Positions 7,621 through 15,438 of a stretch of DNA of 27,777 nt are shown here, piece after piece (position 1 is the first letter of the stretch; each line of letters opens with the position of its first letter). Made by a program: the position numbers and the translations under genes. The notes beneath the pieces were generated by a model. That model did not search any database. It was not told where the DNA came from and was given only the letters and a program-made list of their open reading frames with translations. Source of the DNA: Deltaproteobacteria bacterium (GTDB taxonomy: Bacteria; Desulfobacterota; Desulfuromonadia; Desulfuromonadales; BM103); the NCBI GenBank assembly GCA_024636215.1, contig JAGXHL010000024.1, positions 1 to 27,777 of the forward strand. The letters are read 5' to 3'.

Positions 7621-8112
7621 TTAATTCTTGCAGCCCAAATCAGTTTCGATGGCTGCCATTTCTGTCGGCGGAAGTCTTCGGTTAAGGTATGTCCAATCTT
7701 GAATCCAACGGCATAGTTCTGCGGCAGGCAGAAGCCCTCTTTCGTAGGTTTGACGTATTATCCAGAGCAGCCCTAGGAAGTTTACGTTCTCAGCCTGACA
7801 TCGATTACGCAACGGTTTGTCTCCAGAAATCAGGGTACGATTGTGCTCTTTTGCATAGTAAAGGCAGAGCGCGTCAGCAAAGCTTAACGCGCCCTCTTGG
7901 TAATTTTGGGCTGGTTGTATCCAGGGATGTTGTGTCTCAACAACTCTGATGCCACTTTCCATAATAACTCCAGTCAGATCAGGTTGGCTGGCATGGTCAC
8001 ATTCCAGAAAAACCAAATCCAGAATCTCAATATCGCCGAGTTGCGGGAGGATTGGAACGCCGCCGACATCATGTAAAGTGATCAGGATGTTTGCGTCGGC
8101 GAGCAAAATCAA
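7621..8112 (-). CDS. PIN-domain-like protein (putative toxin/ribonuclease)
   Basis: A 163-residue protein with the layout of a PIN nuclease: an N-terminal ADANIL strand with D6, then E37 in FLEC, D80 in SFADAL, and D98 in ISGDKPL, the four acidic positions expected for Mg-dependent RNA cleavage. The start is TTG at 8112, which overlaps the TGA of the upstream XRE-ImmA gene (TTGA). It is supported by GGGAGAAG a few bases upstream and by the lack of an early ATG. The gene is therefore translationally coupled to the regulator-protease gene before it. By analogy with type II systems, PIN would be the toxin and the upstream XRE-ImmA protein the partner that represses or inactivates it. Function is inferred from fold and context only. 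Confidence 0.75.
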   Translation of the reverse strand: MILLADANILITLHDVGGVPILPQLGDIEILDLVFLECDHASQPDLTGVIMESGIRVVETQHPWIQPAQNYQEGALSFADALCLYYAKEHNRTLISGDKPLRNRCQAENVNFLGLLWIIRQTYERGLLPAAELCRWIQDWTYLNRRLPPTEMAAIETDLGCKN

Positions 8113-9167
8113 TGGACTTCTCCCGTGTCAAGCCATTTGCGTAATTCATCATGAACCGCTACTAGGGAGTCGCCAAGGATTTCTGCTGCACGGGAGGCAG
8201 TTATCTCCTCCATCAAGAGCGCTCGATATACAAGGCGGTTGAGGCGGCTTAAGGTCTCTGGAGCAGGGAGTATTGGTAATTCGTATCGCGAACCATACTT
8301 ATTGGCGATAATCCTGTACTGTTGAAAGGACTGCTTCTTCTGGATAACGTTGAGTTGGCCTGCGCGAACCACTATGGTTCGCATGCTCACCTGATAACGT
8401 AATTTCAGGTCTGCAAGTAGCGGCTCTGGGAGCCATTTGTTTCGATAGGCCCTTAACTCCTTTTCCAGCACATTGCGCGGCATCAAAACAGCACCCGCAA
8501 AATGGTCGGCCATCTTTTCCTTGTCTTTGGTTCGTACGCCTTCTGGGCGACCATAGTCCCTTCTGTGGAAAACGAGATGTCCAAGCTCGTGCATGGCTGT
8601 AAAATATTGGCGCTCGGTAGGGTGGCGTCGGTTGATGAAGATCACAGCCCCTAACTCTTCAGTGAAAGCTGAGAACCCAGAGACATCTTCCGGAAGCTGA
8701 TGAAGGATGACTTTTAGCCCTCGATTTTCGAGTAGCGAAAAAACATCGCCAACGGGTGCTTGTTCAATTCCTAACCAGTCACGTATTTCACGAGCCATTT
8801 GCTCGGCCTGGTCTGGCACGTAGCCATCGAACATGTGAGATGGCGGCAGGGCGGACGTTTCTCCGACCAGCCGTTCGATGAAGGCGTAATCCTTGGAGCG
8901 ATGTGTCAGAAGTGTCCGCAATTCAGGACCAAGCTGGTCCGGTTGGTCCGAGCGGAACAGCAGGGTAGTATCGACGTTCTGGTTTTGTTGTTCTAACAAC
9001 ATCTCCATAGGGACACCCAAGGCCTTGGCGACTTTAGCCAGTTGTGCGACAGATGGCGCTCTCTCTGTTCGCTCCCAGGCCGCTACGGTTTGCCTGGTAA
9101 CCCCCACTTGTTGACCGAGGTCTTCTTGCGACAAGCCTGCTTGTTCTCTACATCCCTTAAGGTTCAT
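8109..9167 (-). CDS. XRE-family regulator fused to ImmA/IrrE metallopeptidase
   Basis: A 352-residue, two-domain protein. Residues about 5-60 form an XRE/Cro helix-turn-helix (AGLSQEDLGQQVGVTRQTVA). Residues about 150-300 form an ImmA/IrrE-type zinc peptidase with HELGH at 193-197 and the downstream E.MADHFA block at about 217-226. Such proteins repress their own operon and can cleave regulators when a signal is sensed; ICEBs1 ImmA and Deinococcus IrrE are the known examples. ATG 9167 has AAAGGG six bases upstream. The downstream PIN gene overlaps it by 4 bases. A palindrome 31 bases upstream is the likely self-operator. Confidence 0.9.
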   Translation of the reverse strand: MNLKGCREQAGLSQEDLGQQVGVTRQTVAAWERTERAPSVAQLAKVAKALGVPMEMLLEQQNQNVDTTLLFRSDQPDQLGPELRTLLTHRSKDYAFIERLVGETSALPPSHMFDGYVPDQAEQMAREIRDWLGIEQAPVGDVFSLLENRGLKVILHQLPEDVSGFSAFTEELGAVIFINRRHPTERQYFTAMHELGHLVFHRRDYGRPEGVRTKDKEKMADHFAGAVLMPRNVLEKELRAYRNKWLPEPLLADLKLRYQVSMRTIVVRAGQLNVIQKKQSFQQYRIIANKYGSRYELPILPAPETLSRLNRLVYRALLMEEITASRAAEILGDSLVAVHDELRKWLDTGEVH

Positions 9168-9197
9168 ACACGCCCTTTCTCTTTATACGAGCACCTA

Positions 9198-9219
9198 AAT
9201 GTTATGTATATGTAACATT
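9198..9219. promoter_or_regulatory. Candidate operator for the XRE-ImmA/PIN operon
   Basis: Inverted repeat AATGTTA-N8-TAACATT, 31-52 bases upstream of the minus-strand start at 9167, in AT-rich sequence. Another half-site AATGTTA lies at about 9251. Position and symmetry fit autorepression by the XRE domain; this is inferred. Confidence 0.5.
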
Positions 9220-9430
9220 ATCTATAAATATTTCAGTATTACAAGGCGAAAATGTTAAATAAATAGAAAGGACCTATGCCAAGGGGAATGAACTGGTCCC
9301 GTCCATACTGCATCCGGAAATCCACAGAGAGGTGACGGCCGCAGTCGAGCGTGCCGCTCTCGAATCGGGGGTTATCAAGCACTGGGATTGACCTCCTGAA
9401 ATGGTGGCATTTCAGGTTCTTCTGGAAGAT
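9220..9430. other. Intergenic stretch with one possible enzyme-gene relic
   Basis: No intact gene is seen. A plus-strand open stretch at 9263-9391, without a start codon of its own, reads YAKGNELVPSILHPEI followed by an Ala/Val-rich helix and ends at TGA. It looks like the C-terminal tail of a metabolic enzyme, perhaps of malic-enzyme type, but I cannot place it firmly. It is best regarded as debris. Confidence 0.3.
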
Positions 9431-9541
9431 TTATTTGGTTAAAAAAGCAAGGCCCTTGGGGATGCGCTTCTGCCAGAGGTTGAGATGTTCCAGAATGCGA
9501 CGGATCAGCAGCAGCTTGTCGATAAAACTGATGATTTTCAT
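9431..9541 (-). pseudogene. Relic of an IS91-like (Y2-type) transposase, C-terminal end
   Basis: The minus strand from 9541 encodes 36 residues beginning MKIISFIDKLLLIRRILEHL and continuing NLWQKRIPKG before a stop. A K(I/V)I.FI...I..IL.HL.LW ending is typical of the last 30-40 residues of IS91/Y2_Tnp transposases. Everything upstream of it is missing or out of frame. Directly upstream on the same strand (about 9545-9720) is another open but frame-broken stretch that I do not recognise. Confidence 0.4.
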
Positions 9542-9720
9542 CGTCCTCGGCCGGAATCCCGAACATCTTACGGGCTCGAGGCACACTGAGAATGCCGGAG
9601 GCGGCCATATCCACCACTGGTTTCACCTGCTTTTCGTCCATCAGGTCGAAGCTTGCGTTCGGTCTCGCGGTTGGCGGCCTCGATGTCCGGGTCCGGATCC
9701 ATCCGCTTGATGGCATTCGT

Positions 9721-9777
9721 TATGATCGACTTGCGACGATTGTCGCAATGCGCTACAATTGATGCAAGTTGATCATA
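9721..9777. promoter_or_regulatory. Promoter with nested palindromic operators for the ParD/RelE-like operon
   Basis: An outer inverted repeat, TATGATCGACTTGC (9721-9734) against GCAAGTTGATCATA (9764-9777), matches 13 of 14 positions and encloses an inner one, TTGCGAC-GATT-GTCGCAA (9731-9748). A sigma-70-like promoter lies inside: TTGCGA at 9731-9736, 17 bases, TACAAT at 9754-9759. Antitoxin binding to these palindromes would occlude the promoter, the usual autoregulation of type II systems. The coding start follows at 9792. Confidence 0.7.
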
Positions 9778-9791
9778 AAAAGGAGGTTCAT

Positions 9792-10013
9792 ATGTCTACA
9801 GTCAGTGTACGACTTGACAAAGACTTAATTGAGAAAGCCACCATTATGGCAAAAGCATTAAACCGTACAACGCCAAAGCAAATTGAGCACTGGGCTAAAA
9901 TCGGTGAAATGATGGAAGATAACCCAGACCTGCCATATGAGTTCGTTAGACAGGCCATCATTGCAAAAGCCGAAAAAGAAGCCGGTAAGCTCGAGGAATA
10001 CAACTTTGGCTAA
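9792..10013 (+). CDS. ParD-like antitoxin
   Basis: A 73-residue protein of the ParD-like antitoxin type: an N-terminal ribbon strand TVSVRLDKDL for DNA binding, a helix and the conserved block KQIEHWAKIG, then a charged C-terminal helix (KAEKEAGKLEEYNFG) that would wrap the toxin. ATG 9792 is set by AGGAGG at 9781-9786; the same frame is open further upstream but has no such site. The toxin gene overlaps by 8 bases. The antitoxin neutralises the toxin and represses the operon through the palindromes upstream. Confidence 0.8.
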   Translation: MSTVSVRLDKDLIEKATIMAKALNRTTPKQIEHWAKIGEMMEDNPDLPYEFVRQAIIAKAEKEAGKLEEYNFG

Positions 10014-10296
10014 AATTACCCAGGTCCTTCAAACACCAACCTTCAAAAAAGCGGTCAAGAAGCTCCACCAGAACCAAAAGAAGGATCTGGACAAGGCTGT
10101 TAAGGAGCTTATTGAAGATCCTCTTTTGGGTGAACAGAAAAAAGGGGATCTGTCATTTCTACGCGTTTACAAATTTAAAATGCATAAACAGCTCACCCTT
10201 CTCGGTTACAGTTACCAAGACGGAAAAGTCACCCTTGAGTTAATGGCTCTTGGTTCTCATGAAAATTTTTACCGAGATATCAAGGGCGTTTACTGA
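10006..10296 (+). CDS. RelE/ParE-superfamily toxin
   Basis: A 96-residue basic protein of the RelE/ParE superfamily: two N-terminal helices (residues about 8-45, Lys-rich), then strands with the RVYKFKMHKQLTLLGYSY and LELMALGSHENFYRDIK patterns typical of RelE-like mRNA interferases or ParE-like gyrase poisons. The start is taken as TTG 10006, because GAGGA at 9993-9997 precedes it by 8 bases, it overlaps the antitoxin stop, and the resulting length fits the family; the next ATG would remove more than half the domain. Which target it attacks cannot be decided from sequence. The pair looks intact. Confidence 0.8.
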   Translation: MAKITQVLQTPTFKKAVKKLHQNQKKDLDKAVKELIEDPLLGEQKKGDLSFLRVYKFKMHKQLTLLGYSYQDGKVTLELMALGSHENFYRDIKGVY

Positions 10297-10440
10297 ACCG
10301 AATAAATCATAACGCTCCGCTTCACGATTCAGCGAATCTACTACCCGTGAGGGAAAGTCTATATTGATGCGCTTCCGTTCCTGGTTAGCACGACGTGCCG
10401 TGGACAAATCAAGATCATCAATGGCGCGGCTTGTTAACAC
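10297..10440 (-). pseudogene. Truncated CopG/BrnA-like antitoxin gene
   Basis: The minus strand reads DDLDLSTARRANQERKRINI followed by DFPSRVVDSLNREAERY. This is the DNA-binding half of a CopG/BrnA-type antitoxin, in which NQ..KRVNVDFP..(V/L)..LD.EA is conserved. The start is missing, because an in-frame stop lies just upstream with no normal start, and homology ends abruptly after REAERY, right where the plus-strand toxin gene ends. Both ends are therefore lost. The rest of the gap to 10648 holds only the upstream region of the next gene, with a TATAAA at 10605-10610 but no convincing -35. Confidence 0.5.
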
Positions 10441-10648
10441 TTGTCCCCATCAGACCCTGTAGACCCTTTCCCTCCGCAGCCCCTTGTTGGTCTGCCGATT
10501 CACTTCTGCACAAGCTTAGTCGTGTTCTCCTCATGGCACCGAGGCCTCTGGCTGACAAGCACAGGCTTTGACCGCTGTCGGCAAACAGGCTAAACTCGGT
10601 CGTGTATAAAAACTACTCACAATTTATGTCCAGCCTTTCGGAGTGTGT

Positions 10649-13450
10649 ATGAATGTCTCGGCACGTGTCGCAGAGTCTTTGCAGAAGATCAGCAGTCATG
10701 GCAAGGAAAACCTGGCTGATATTCTTCATGAAATTGGCGAAGCCGTCCCATTGATTACTGGACAGTCACGCTTTCGGCTCTACCTGGAAGACCTGACCGG
10801 TGGCATTTTGAGTTGTGTCCTGGCAACCGGCCGGACCCGGCAATTGGCCCGCGATCATGTCTTCTCTCTCACCGATGAAAACTATCTGGTTTCCAGAGTC
10901 TATATCGAGCAGCAGGTCGCTGAGTTTGCGGATCGCAAGCTTCTGCCTCCCCTGGCGCAGCAGCTTGCCGAAGACTTTGGTCTTATGGCCTCGACCCAGT
11001 TGCCCCTGGTGCATAAGGGGCGCTCGATTGGTGTGGTCTGTGTTGACAGTCCCCGGCCCGGTCGTTTGCTGGATGAAGTGGGCCGTCAGAACCTCGGTGA
11101 TTTCCTTGCAGAGGTGACGCCCGTCCTCGATCAGGCCCGCAAGTATCATCAGCAGATTATCGTGGCACGCCGGATCGATGGTTCAAAAAAGAAAGCCGCG
11201 GCCCGAACTATGGTGCGTTCGGCCGTACGCCTGATCAAAAAGCTCTCTCTGGCCTCGGTGCTGGTGCCATCCCGGATTGGTTCTGAAGACGATGGCCGAG
11301 GTCTTCAGGTCCTTGCTTCTTACGCCCGGGAAAAAGAAATCCAGCGTCTCTACGAGGATGAAAAACTGATCGACTTGAGTTCCGGCAAGTCATTGCTCTC
11401 CCAGTACATTAACGAAGAGGGTGTGATCACCGATGAAACCTTGTTACGGCCGCTCTATATCCCGAGTCTCAAGGCCCAGTCTCTGCAAAAAAGCTACCTG
11501 ACAGAGAAAATCGGCCTGACCTCTCTGTATGTCGTGCCCCGCTACGACCGGCGCAGTCGGCGCATTCGCTGCCTGGTCAATTACTTCACTCGCGAAGCTT
11601 ACCGTTTCAGTGATTTTGAGCGCGGCTTGTTGGAAGCACACGCCGAAATGGCCGAACGGGTCATCCAGGAAATCGGTGCTGAACACATGGAGATCCAGGT
11701 TCTTTCGGAAATCAACGACCTGCTGCAGGAGCATTTCGAAGGCTCGCAGCCCTTCCTGAACCGGGTCCTTGCCAAGGCAACCGAGCTGATCGGTGCCGAT
11801 ACCGGCAGTATCGCACTGGTCCAGGAACGTGATAGCCATGACTGGCTTATTGTTGAAGAGGAAGATGGTACTCTGGTGGGTGCCAAAAGTAAGGAATGGT
11901 TGAAAAAGAATATCCCTCTGATGCCGATCGGAGGGATCGAGCTGCCCCGTGGAGAGCGTAGCCTGACCGGCTATGTCGCGTCGACCAGACAGCCACTGAT
12001 TGTAGATGACTCATTTCTGGCGATGGTCGGAGACGGTTTCTACCGCCAGGTCACCCAGGAGATCCGCAGTGAGATCGCCGTGCCGGTCACCGTGGAAGAA
12101 AAAGTCCTCGCTGTGGTTTGTTTGAGCAGCCTGGCGTCGCACTACTTTACCGATGAACATCAGCGCATTCTGCAGATCATTGTGCAAATGATTGCCCGTC
12201 ATCTGGCTGGTCTGCTGCAGATTGAACGCCTGACATCGGAAGTCCATAGGCTACAGTCAGATGTGACCTATCGTGATCCGAAAATTTCCTCGTATCGGCT
12301 CGGCAACATTATTGGCAATTCAAGCAAAGCCGGAGATGTCATCTCGACCATAGAGACGATTACCCCGCCGCTCTATCGGCGTATCCTCCTGTGGCAAAAG
12401 GCCGATTTACGCGAAGCGGTGCTGGGGTTGCCTACCGTACTGATTACCGGAGATACCGGCAGCGGCAAGGAGTTTCTCTTCAACAACCTCTACTCCCGTC
12501 TCAACGAGATGCACCGCGCCGGCCCAGGCTCCGCCAAAGAGTTGCCGGTCACCAAAACCAACATTGCAGCCTACAGCGGCGAGCTGACCTATTCGGAGCT
12601 CTTCGGTCACAAGCGGGGCGCTTTTACCGGTGCCCACGCTGATCGTCACGGCATTATCGAAGAAGCCAGCGGTGGCGTGGTGTTCCTTGATGAAATCGGT
12701 GACGCTGATCCGAAAACCCAGGTGCAGTTGTTGCGTTTCCTGGATAATGGCGGCTTCGTCCGCCTCGGTGACAACCAGACCCGCTTCGCCCGGGTGTTGC
12801 TGGTCGCCGCAACCAACCAGGATCTGCCGCGCCTGATTGCGCAGGGACGTTTCCGTGCCGATCTCTATCATCGCCTGTCTGAATTGACCATTGCGGTGCC
12901 GTCATTGAACCAGCGCCGTGAGGACATCCCTGATCTGGCCGTGCACTTCCTCGGCCAACTCTACCGTATCTACCGCCTCGCTGACGAACCGGTCGATCAG
13001 GTGCCAACGATCAGCGCAGAGGCTCAAAGCCTTCTGAGCCGTCATGATTACACCGGCAATATCAGGGAGTTGCGGTCGATTCTTCTGCGTGCCCTGTTGT
13101 TTCGACAGGGACCGATTATTACCGGAACAGACCTGCAAAAAGCTCTGGCTTCAGGGCCTCAGCCGCTTGCTGGCGAAGCTGCCGACCAGGATCCGGTTCG
13201 TGGCATCCAGAACTCTATGCGTGAGGAGCTTGGAGACTTCTGGAGCCTGGTGCACAGGCCTTTTATTGATAATCAGCTGACCCGGGATACGGTCTGTGCG
13301 TTGATTGAAGCGACGCGCCGTGACGGTGCGCGTAATATGCCTGACCTCGCCGTTGCGCTCAGAGCCTGCGATCCACACAGCCAGGCCGCCGATGAACAGC
13401 GCAGGTTTTACAAGTTTAAAAATTTCCTTTACAAGACCGTCAGAATTTAA
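10649..13450 (+). CDS. GAF-domain sigma-54-dependent transcriptional activator
   Basis: A 933-residue bacterial enhancer-binding protein. The first about 540 residues contain two or three GAF-like sensory modules (about 15-170, 190-345 and 355-525), suited to binding a small ligand or cofactor. The AAA+ sigma-54-interaction domain follows (about 565-820), with Walker A GDTGSGKE at 601-608, GAFTGA at 657-662, the loop that contacts sigma-54, and Walker B VVFLDE ending at D681-E682. The last about 110 residues lack an obvious Fis-type HTH and instead carry a pattern FW.LV..PFI..QLTR.TV, seen at the end of some deltaproteobacterial activators. ATG 10649 has GGAG five bases upstream; a GTG at 10643 would lie inside that site. 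It is monocistronic and about 290 bases before the kinase gene. Its target is unknown. Confidence 0.9.
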   Translation: MNVSARVAESLQKISSHGKENLADILHEIGEAVPLITGQSRFRLYLEDLTGGILSCVLATGRTRQLARDHVFSLTDENYLVSRVYIEQQVAEFADRKLLPPLAQQLAEDFGLMASTQLPLVHKGRSIGVVCVDSPRPGRLLDEVGRQNLGDFLAEVTPVLDQARKYHQQIIVARRIDGSKKKAAARTMVRSAVRLIKKLSLASVLVPSRIGSEDDGRGLQVLASYAREKEIQRLYEDEKLIDLSSGKSLLSQYINEEGVITDETLLRPLYIPSLKAQSLQKSYLTEKIGLTSLYVVPRYDRRSRRIRCLVNYFTREAYRFSDFERGLLEAHAEMAERVIQEIGAEHMEIQVLSEINDLLQEHFEGSQPFLNRVLAKATELIGADTGSIALVQERDSHDWLIVEEEDGTLVGAKSKEWLKKNIPLMPIGGIELPRGERSLTGYVASTRQPLIVDDSFLAMVGDGFYRQVTQEIRSEIAVPVTVEEKVLAVVCLSSLASHYFTDEHQRILQIIVQMIARHLAGLLQIERLTSEVHRLQSDVTYRDPKISSYRLGNIIGNSSKAGDVISTIETITPPLYRRILLWQKADLREAVLGLPTVLITGDTGSGKEFLFNNLYSRLNEMHRAGPGSAKELPVTKTNIAAYSGELTYSELFGHKRGAFTGAHADRHGIIEEASGGVVFLDEIGDADPKTQVQLLRFLDNGGFVRLGDNQTRFARVLLVAATNQDLPRLIAQGRFRADLYHRLSELTIAVPSLNQRREDIPDLAVHFLGQLYRIYRLADEPVDQVPTISAEAQSLLSRHDYTGNIRELRSILLRALLFRQGPIITGTDLQKALASGPQPLAGEAADQDPVRGIQNSMREELGDFWSLVHRPFIDNQLTRDTVCALIEATRRDGARNMPDLAVALRACDPHSQAADEQRRFYKFKNFLYKTVRI

Positions 13451-13480
13451 CGTCTGTACCATGATCTGAGCAGGGAAAGC

Positions 13481-13508
13481 TTGACAGACAGCAGAACTTG
13501 TTTATATT
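13481..13508 (+). promoter_or_regulatory. Sigma-70-type promoter upstream of the haem-sensor kinase
   Basis: TTGACA at 13481-13486, a 16-base spacer, then TATATT at 13503-13508. The -35 is a perfect consensus match. Transcription would begin at about 13515, leaving a 220-base untranslated leader before the kinase start at 13738. Confidence 0.65.
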
Positions 13509-13519
13509 GGAGTTGAATA

Positions 13520-13658
13520 ATTAACAAAAACTAAGCTTGTGCCTGCCGACCCTTCCGTGAGGAAGGTTACGGAAAACCTTGGATCTTGAACACCAGAGCG
13601 CCGGGTTGCCAGAAAGGGTTCGGGACTTCCGGGTTCATTCTCGGTGTCCGGTTTTTTT
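13520..13658 (+). ncRNA. Structured 5' leader with alternative hairpins and T-run (candidate attenuator/riboswitch)
   Basis: The leader holds a perfect hairpin CCTTCC-GTGA-GGAAGG (13551-13566, GNRA loop). Two competing stems use the same bases: TTCCGT with ACGGAA, and AAGGTT with AACCTT. A longer-range pairing of CCGACCC (about 13546-13552) with GGGTTCGG (13616-13623) is also possible. A CCGG...CCGG stem then leads into seven T residues at 13652-13658, as in an intrinsic terminator, about 80 bases before the start codon. I compared it from memory with GEMM (c-di-GMP/cGAMP), Moco, fluoride, guanidine and THF riboswitches and saw no match. Whether it terminates or senses anything is untested. 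Confidence 0.4.
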
Positions 13659-13737
13659 GTGAGGGTCAAGGAGATTGCCGGACTATGCAGCCAGCTCATG
13701 GATAGTCCGACAGCCTCCAGGAGCGGGTCAATAAATC

Positions 13738-15366
13738 ATGCTCAAGCGTTTCAGCAACAGTCTGATCAGCAAGTATATCCTCAGAACCGGTATCGTACTG
13801 CTGGTCACGATCTCGCTCTTTGCTTTTTTCAATATCAGCACCCTCAAGGAGATCTTCCTGCAGGACGCCAAAGATGACATTGAAACGGTCAGTGAGATCA
13901 TTCTGCATACGACGCACTTTCAAATGCTCAAGGACAACCGCCCGCAAGTATACGAAATGATCAAGGAAGTCTGCTCGCATGAGAAAATTGACCGTATACG
14001 ACTCTTCAGTACCGACGGCCTTGTCCACTTCTCCACCTGCGAAGAGGAAATAGGCAAAAGGCTCGAAGAGATTAATTCTCCCTGCCAGGAGTGTAACAGC
14101 AAGGTGTTTCTACCTTCGAGTCATCCCCTTGGTGATAGTCGCCGAATCTTTCATAACGCCCAAGGGCAGGAAATCTTGAGCGTTACGACGGAAATCCGCA
14201 ACCAGCCGAGTTGTTCCACGGCGGCCTGCCATGTTCATCCACCCGACGTCAAGGTCCTCGGTTTCCTTGAGGTGCAGGGGTCCCTGGTGAAGATCGGCGT
14301 CCAGGCCAGCTCTTATCGCAATAGCATTGTGACCTTCGGCGTAACCTTGTTGCTGTTGGTTATTATCTGTCTGAGCTGGATGACCCAGAGCCTGGTTATT
14401 CATCCGGTCCATGACCTGCTGCTGCACGCTCATAAGGTCTCGAACATGGAGCTCGATAGTCGACTGCAGCTGAAATCAAACGATGAAATCGGCGAACTCT
14501 CGGAAGCCTTCAACGATATGACCCTGAAGCTGAAACAAACCCGTGACGAATATCAGGAACTGACAGAAACCCTGGAGGCCAAGGTTATCGAGAGAACGGA
14601 ACAGATCGCAAACGTCAGCGATCAATTGGTGCGCTCGGAAAAGCTTGCCTCTCTCGGTCAGCTGGTGGCCGGTATTGCCCACGAGATCAACAATCCCCTG
14701 GCTGGAATTCTGATGTTCGCCAATATGTTTGCGAATGATAAACAGCTCAACGCAATGCAACGTGAGGATGCCCTGACGATTGTCCACGAGACGAACCGAT
14801 GTGCCGATATTGTTAAGCGTCTGCTCGATTTTTCCCGCACTTCGATTCCCGACAAGCGACTCAGGTCTCTCTCCGAGATCATGGAAAGCACGCTGGCCCT
14901 GGTGAGCCATCATGCCAGCGTTAATGACGTGGAAATTGTGCGGCATTACGGGGTTAATCTGCCGGAAATAGAAGTTGATCCGACACAGATGGAGCAGGTT
15001 TTTATCAACCTGCTGGTGAATGCCTGTCATGCCATGCCTCTTGGGGGACGCATGACGATTATCATGAGTGCGGATTTGCGGCGCGATCGTCTGGTGACAA
15101 CCATAGAAGATACCGGGCAGGGGATCTCGGAAGAGCATATTGGCCGAATCTTCGACCCGTTTTTTACAACCAAGAACCAGGAACTTAATGGCATTGCCGG
15201 GACGGGCTTGGGGCTGTCCGTTTCTTACGGGATCATCGAAAACCATGGTGGACAGATCCTGGTGCAGAGTTCCCTAGGGCACGGCACGGTTTTCACCGTT
15301 GAACTGCCGATCTCCTCGCTGCAACGCAGCGAAGCAGGTCCGTACATTGCTGAAAAGAGTGCCTGA
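13738..15366 (+). CDS. Sensor histidine kinase with haem-c-motif periplasmic domain
   Basis: A 542-residue membrane kinase. Order: TM1 (about 17-38); a periplasmic sensor domain (39-196); TM2 (197-216); HAMP (217-270); coiled coil; HisKA with phospho-acceptor H315 in GIAHEINNPL; HATPase_c with N-box N424/N428, EDTGQGI from E457 and GTGLGLS from G488. The sensor carries CSTAACH at 159-165, a CX4CH c-type haem motif, and CQECN at 116-120, which matches a CXXCH motif except that the axial His is replaced by Asn. It may therefore bind one covalent haem and act as a redox or gas/ligand sensor. The same two-motif domain occurs in the protein at 21379-22206. The response regulator gene begins 72 bases downstream and is the obvious partner. 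The start ATG follows AGGAGCGGG. Confidence 0.9.
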   Translation: MLKRFSNSLISKYILRTGIVLLVTISLFAFFNISTLKEIFLQDAKDDIETVSEIILHTTHFQMLKDNRPQVYEMIKEVCSHEKIDRIRLFSTDGLVHFSTCEEEIGKRLEEINSPCQECNSKVFLPSSHPLGDSRRIFHNAQGQEILSVTTEIRNQPSCSTAACHVHPPDVKVLGFLEVQGSLVKIGVQASSYRNSIVTFGVTLLLLVIICLSWMTQSLVIHPVHDLLLHAHKVSNMELDSRLQLKSNDEIGELSEAFNDMTLKLKQTRDEYQELTETLEAKVIERTEQIANVSDQLVRSEKLASLGQLVAGIAHEINNPLAGILMFANMFANDKQLNAMQREDALTIVHETNRCADIVKRLLDFSRTSIPDKRLRSLSEIMESTLALVSHHASVNDVEIVRHYGVNLPEIEVDPTQMEQVFINLLVNACHAMPLGGRMTIIMSADLRRDRLVTTIEDTGQGISEEHIGRIFDPFFTTKNQELNGIAGTGLGLSVSYGIIENHGGQILVQSSLGHGTVFTVELPISSLQRSEAGPYIAEKSA

Positions 15367-15438
15367 ACTGCAGTCCTGGTCTCCCGTTTGCGGTAACCAA
15401 CGCATTGGGTCATGATTTCCAACCATCACGAGGGCTTT

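Noticed and set aside
13520..13658. GEMM (c-di-GMP/cGAMP) riboswitch, common before Geobacter cytochrome genes
   Set aside because: The hallmark conserved blocks (GCAAACC-type, GNRA tetraloop receptor, GACGCAAAGCC) are not present; kept only as an unnamed structured leader.
14476..15246. 256-codon open frame on the minus strand
   Set aside because: Lies wholly antisense to the histidine kinase catalytic domains; GC-biased third positions explain it.
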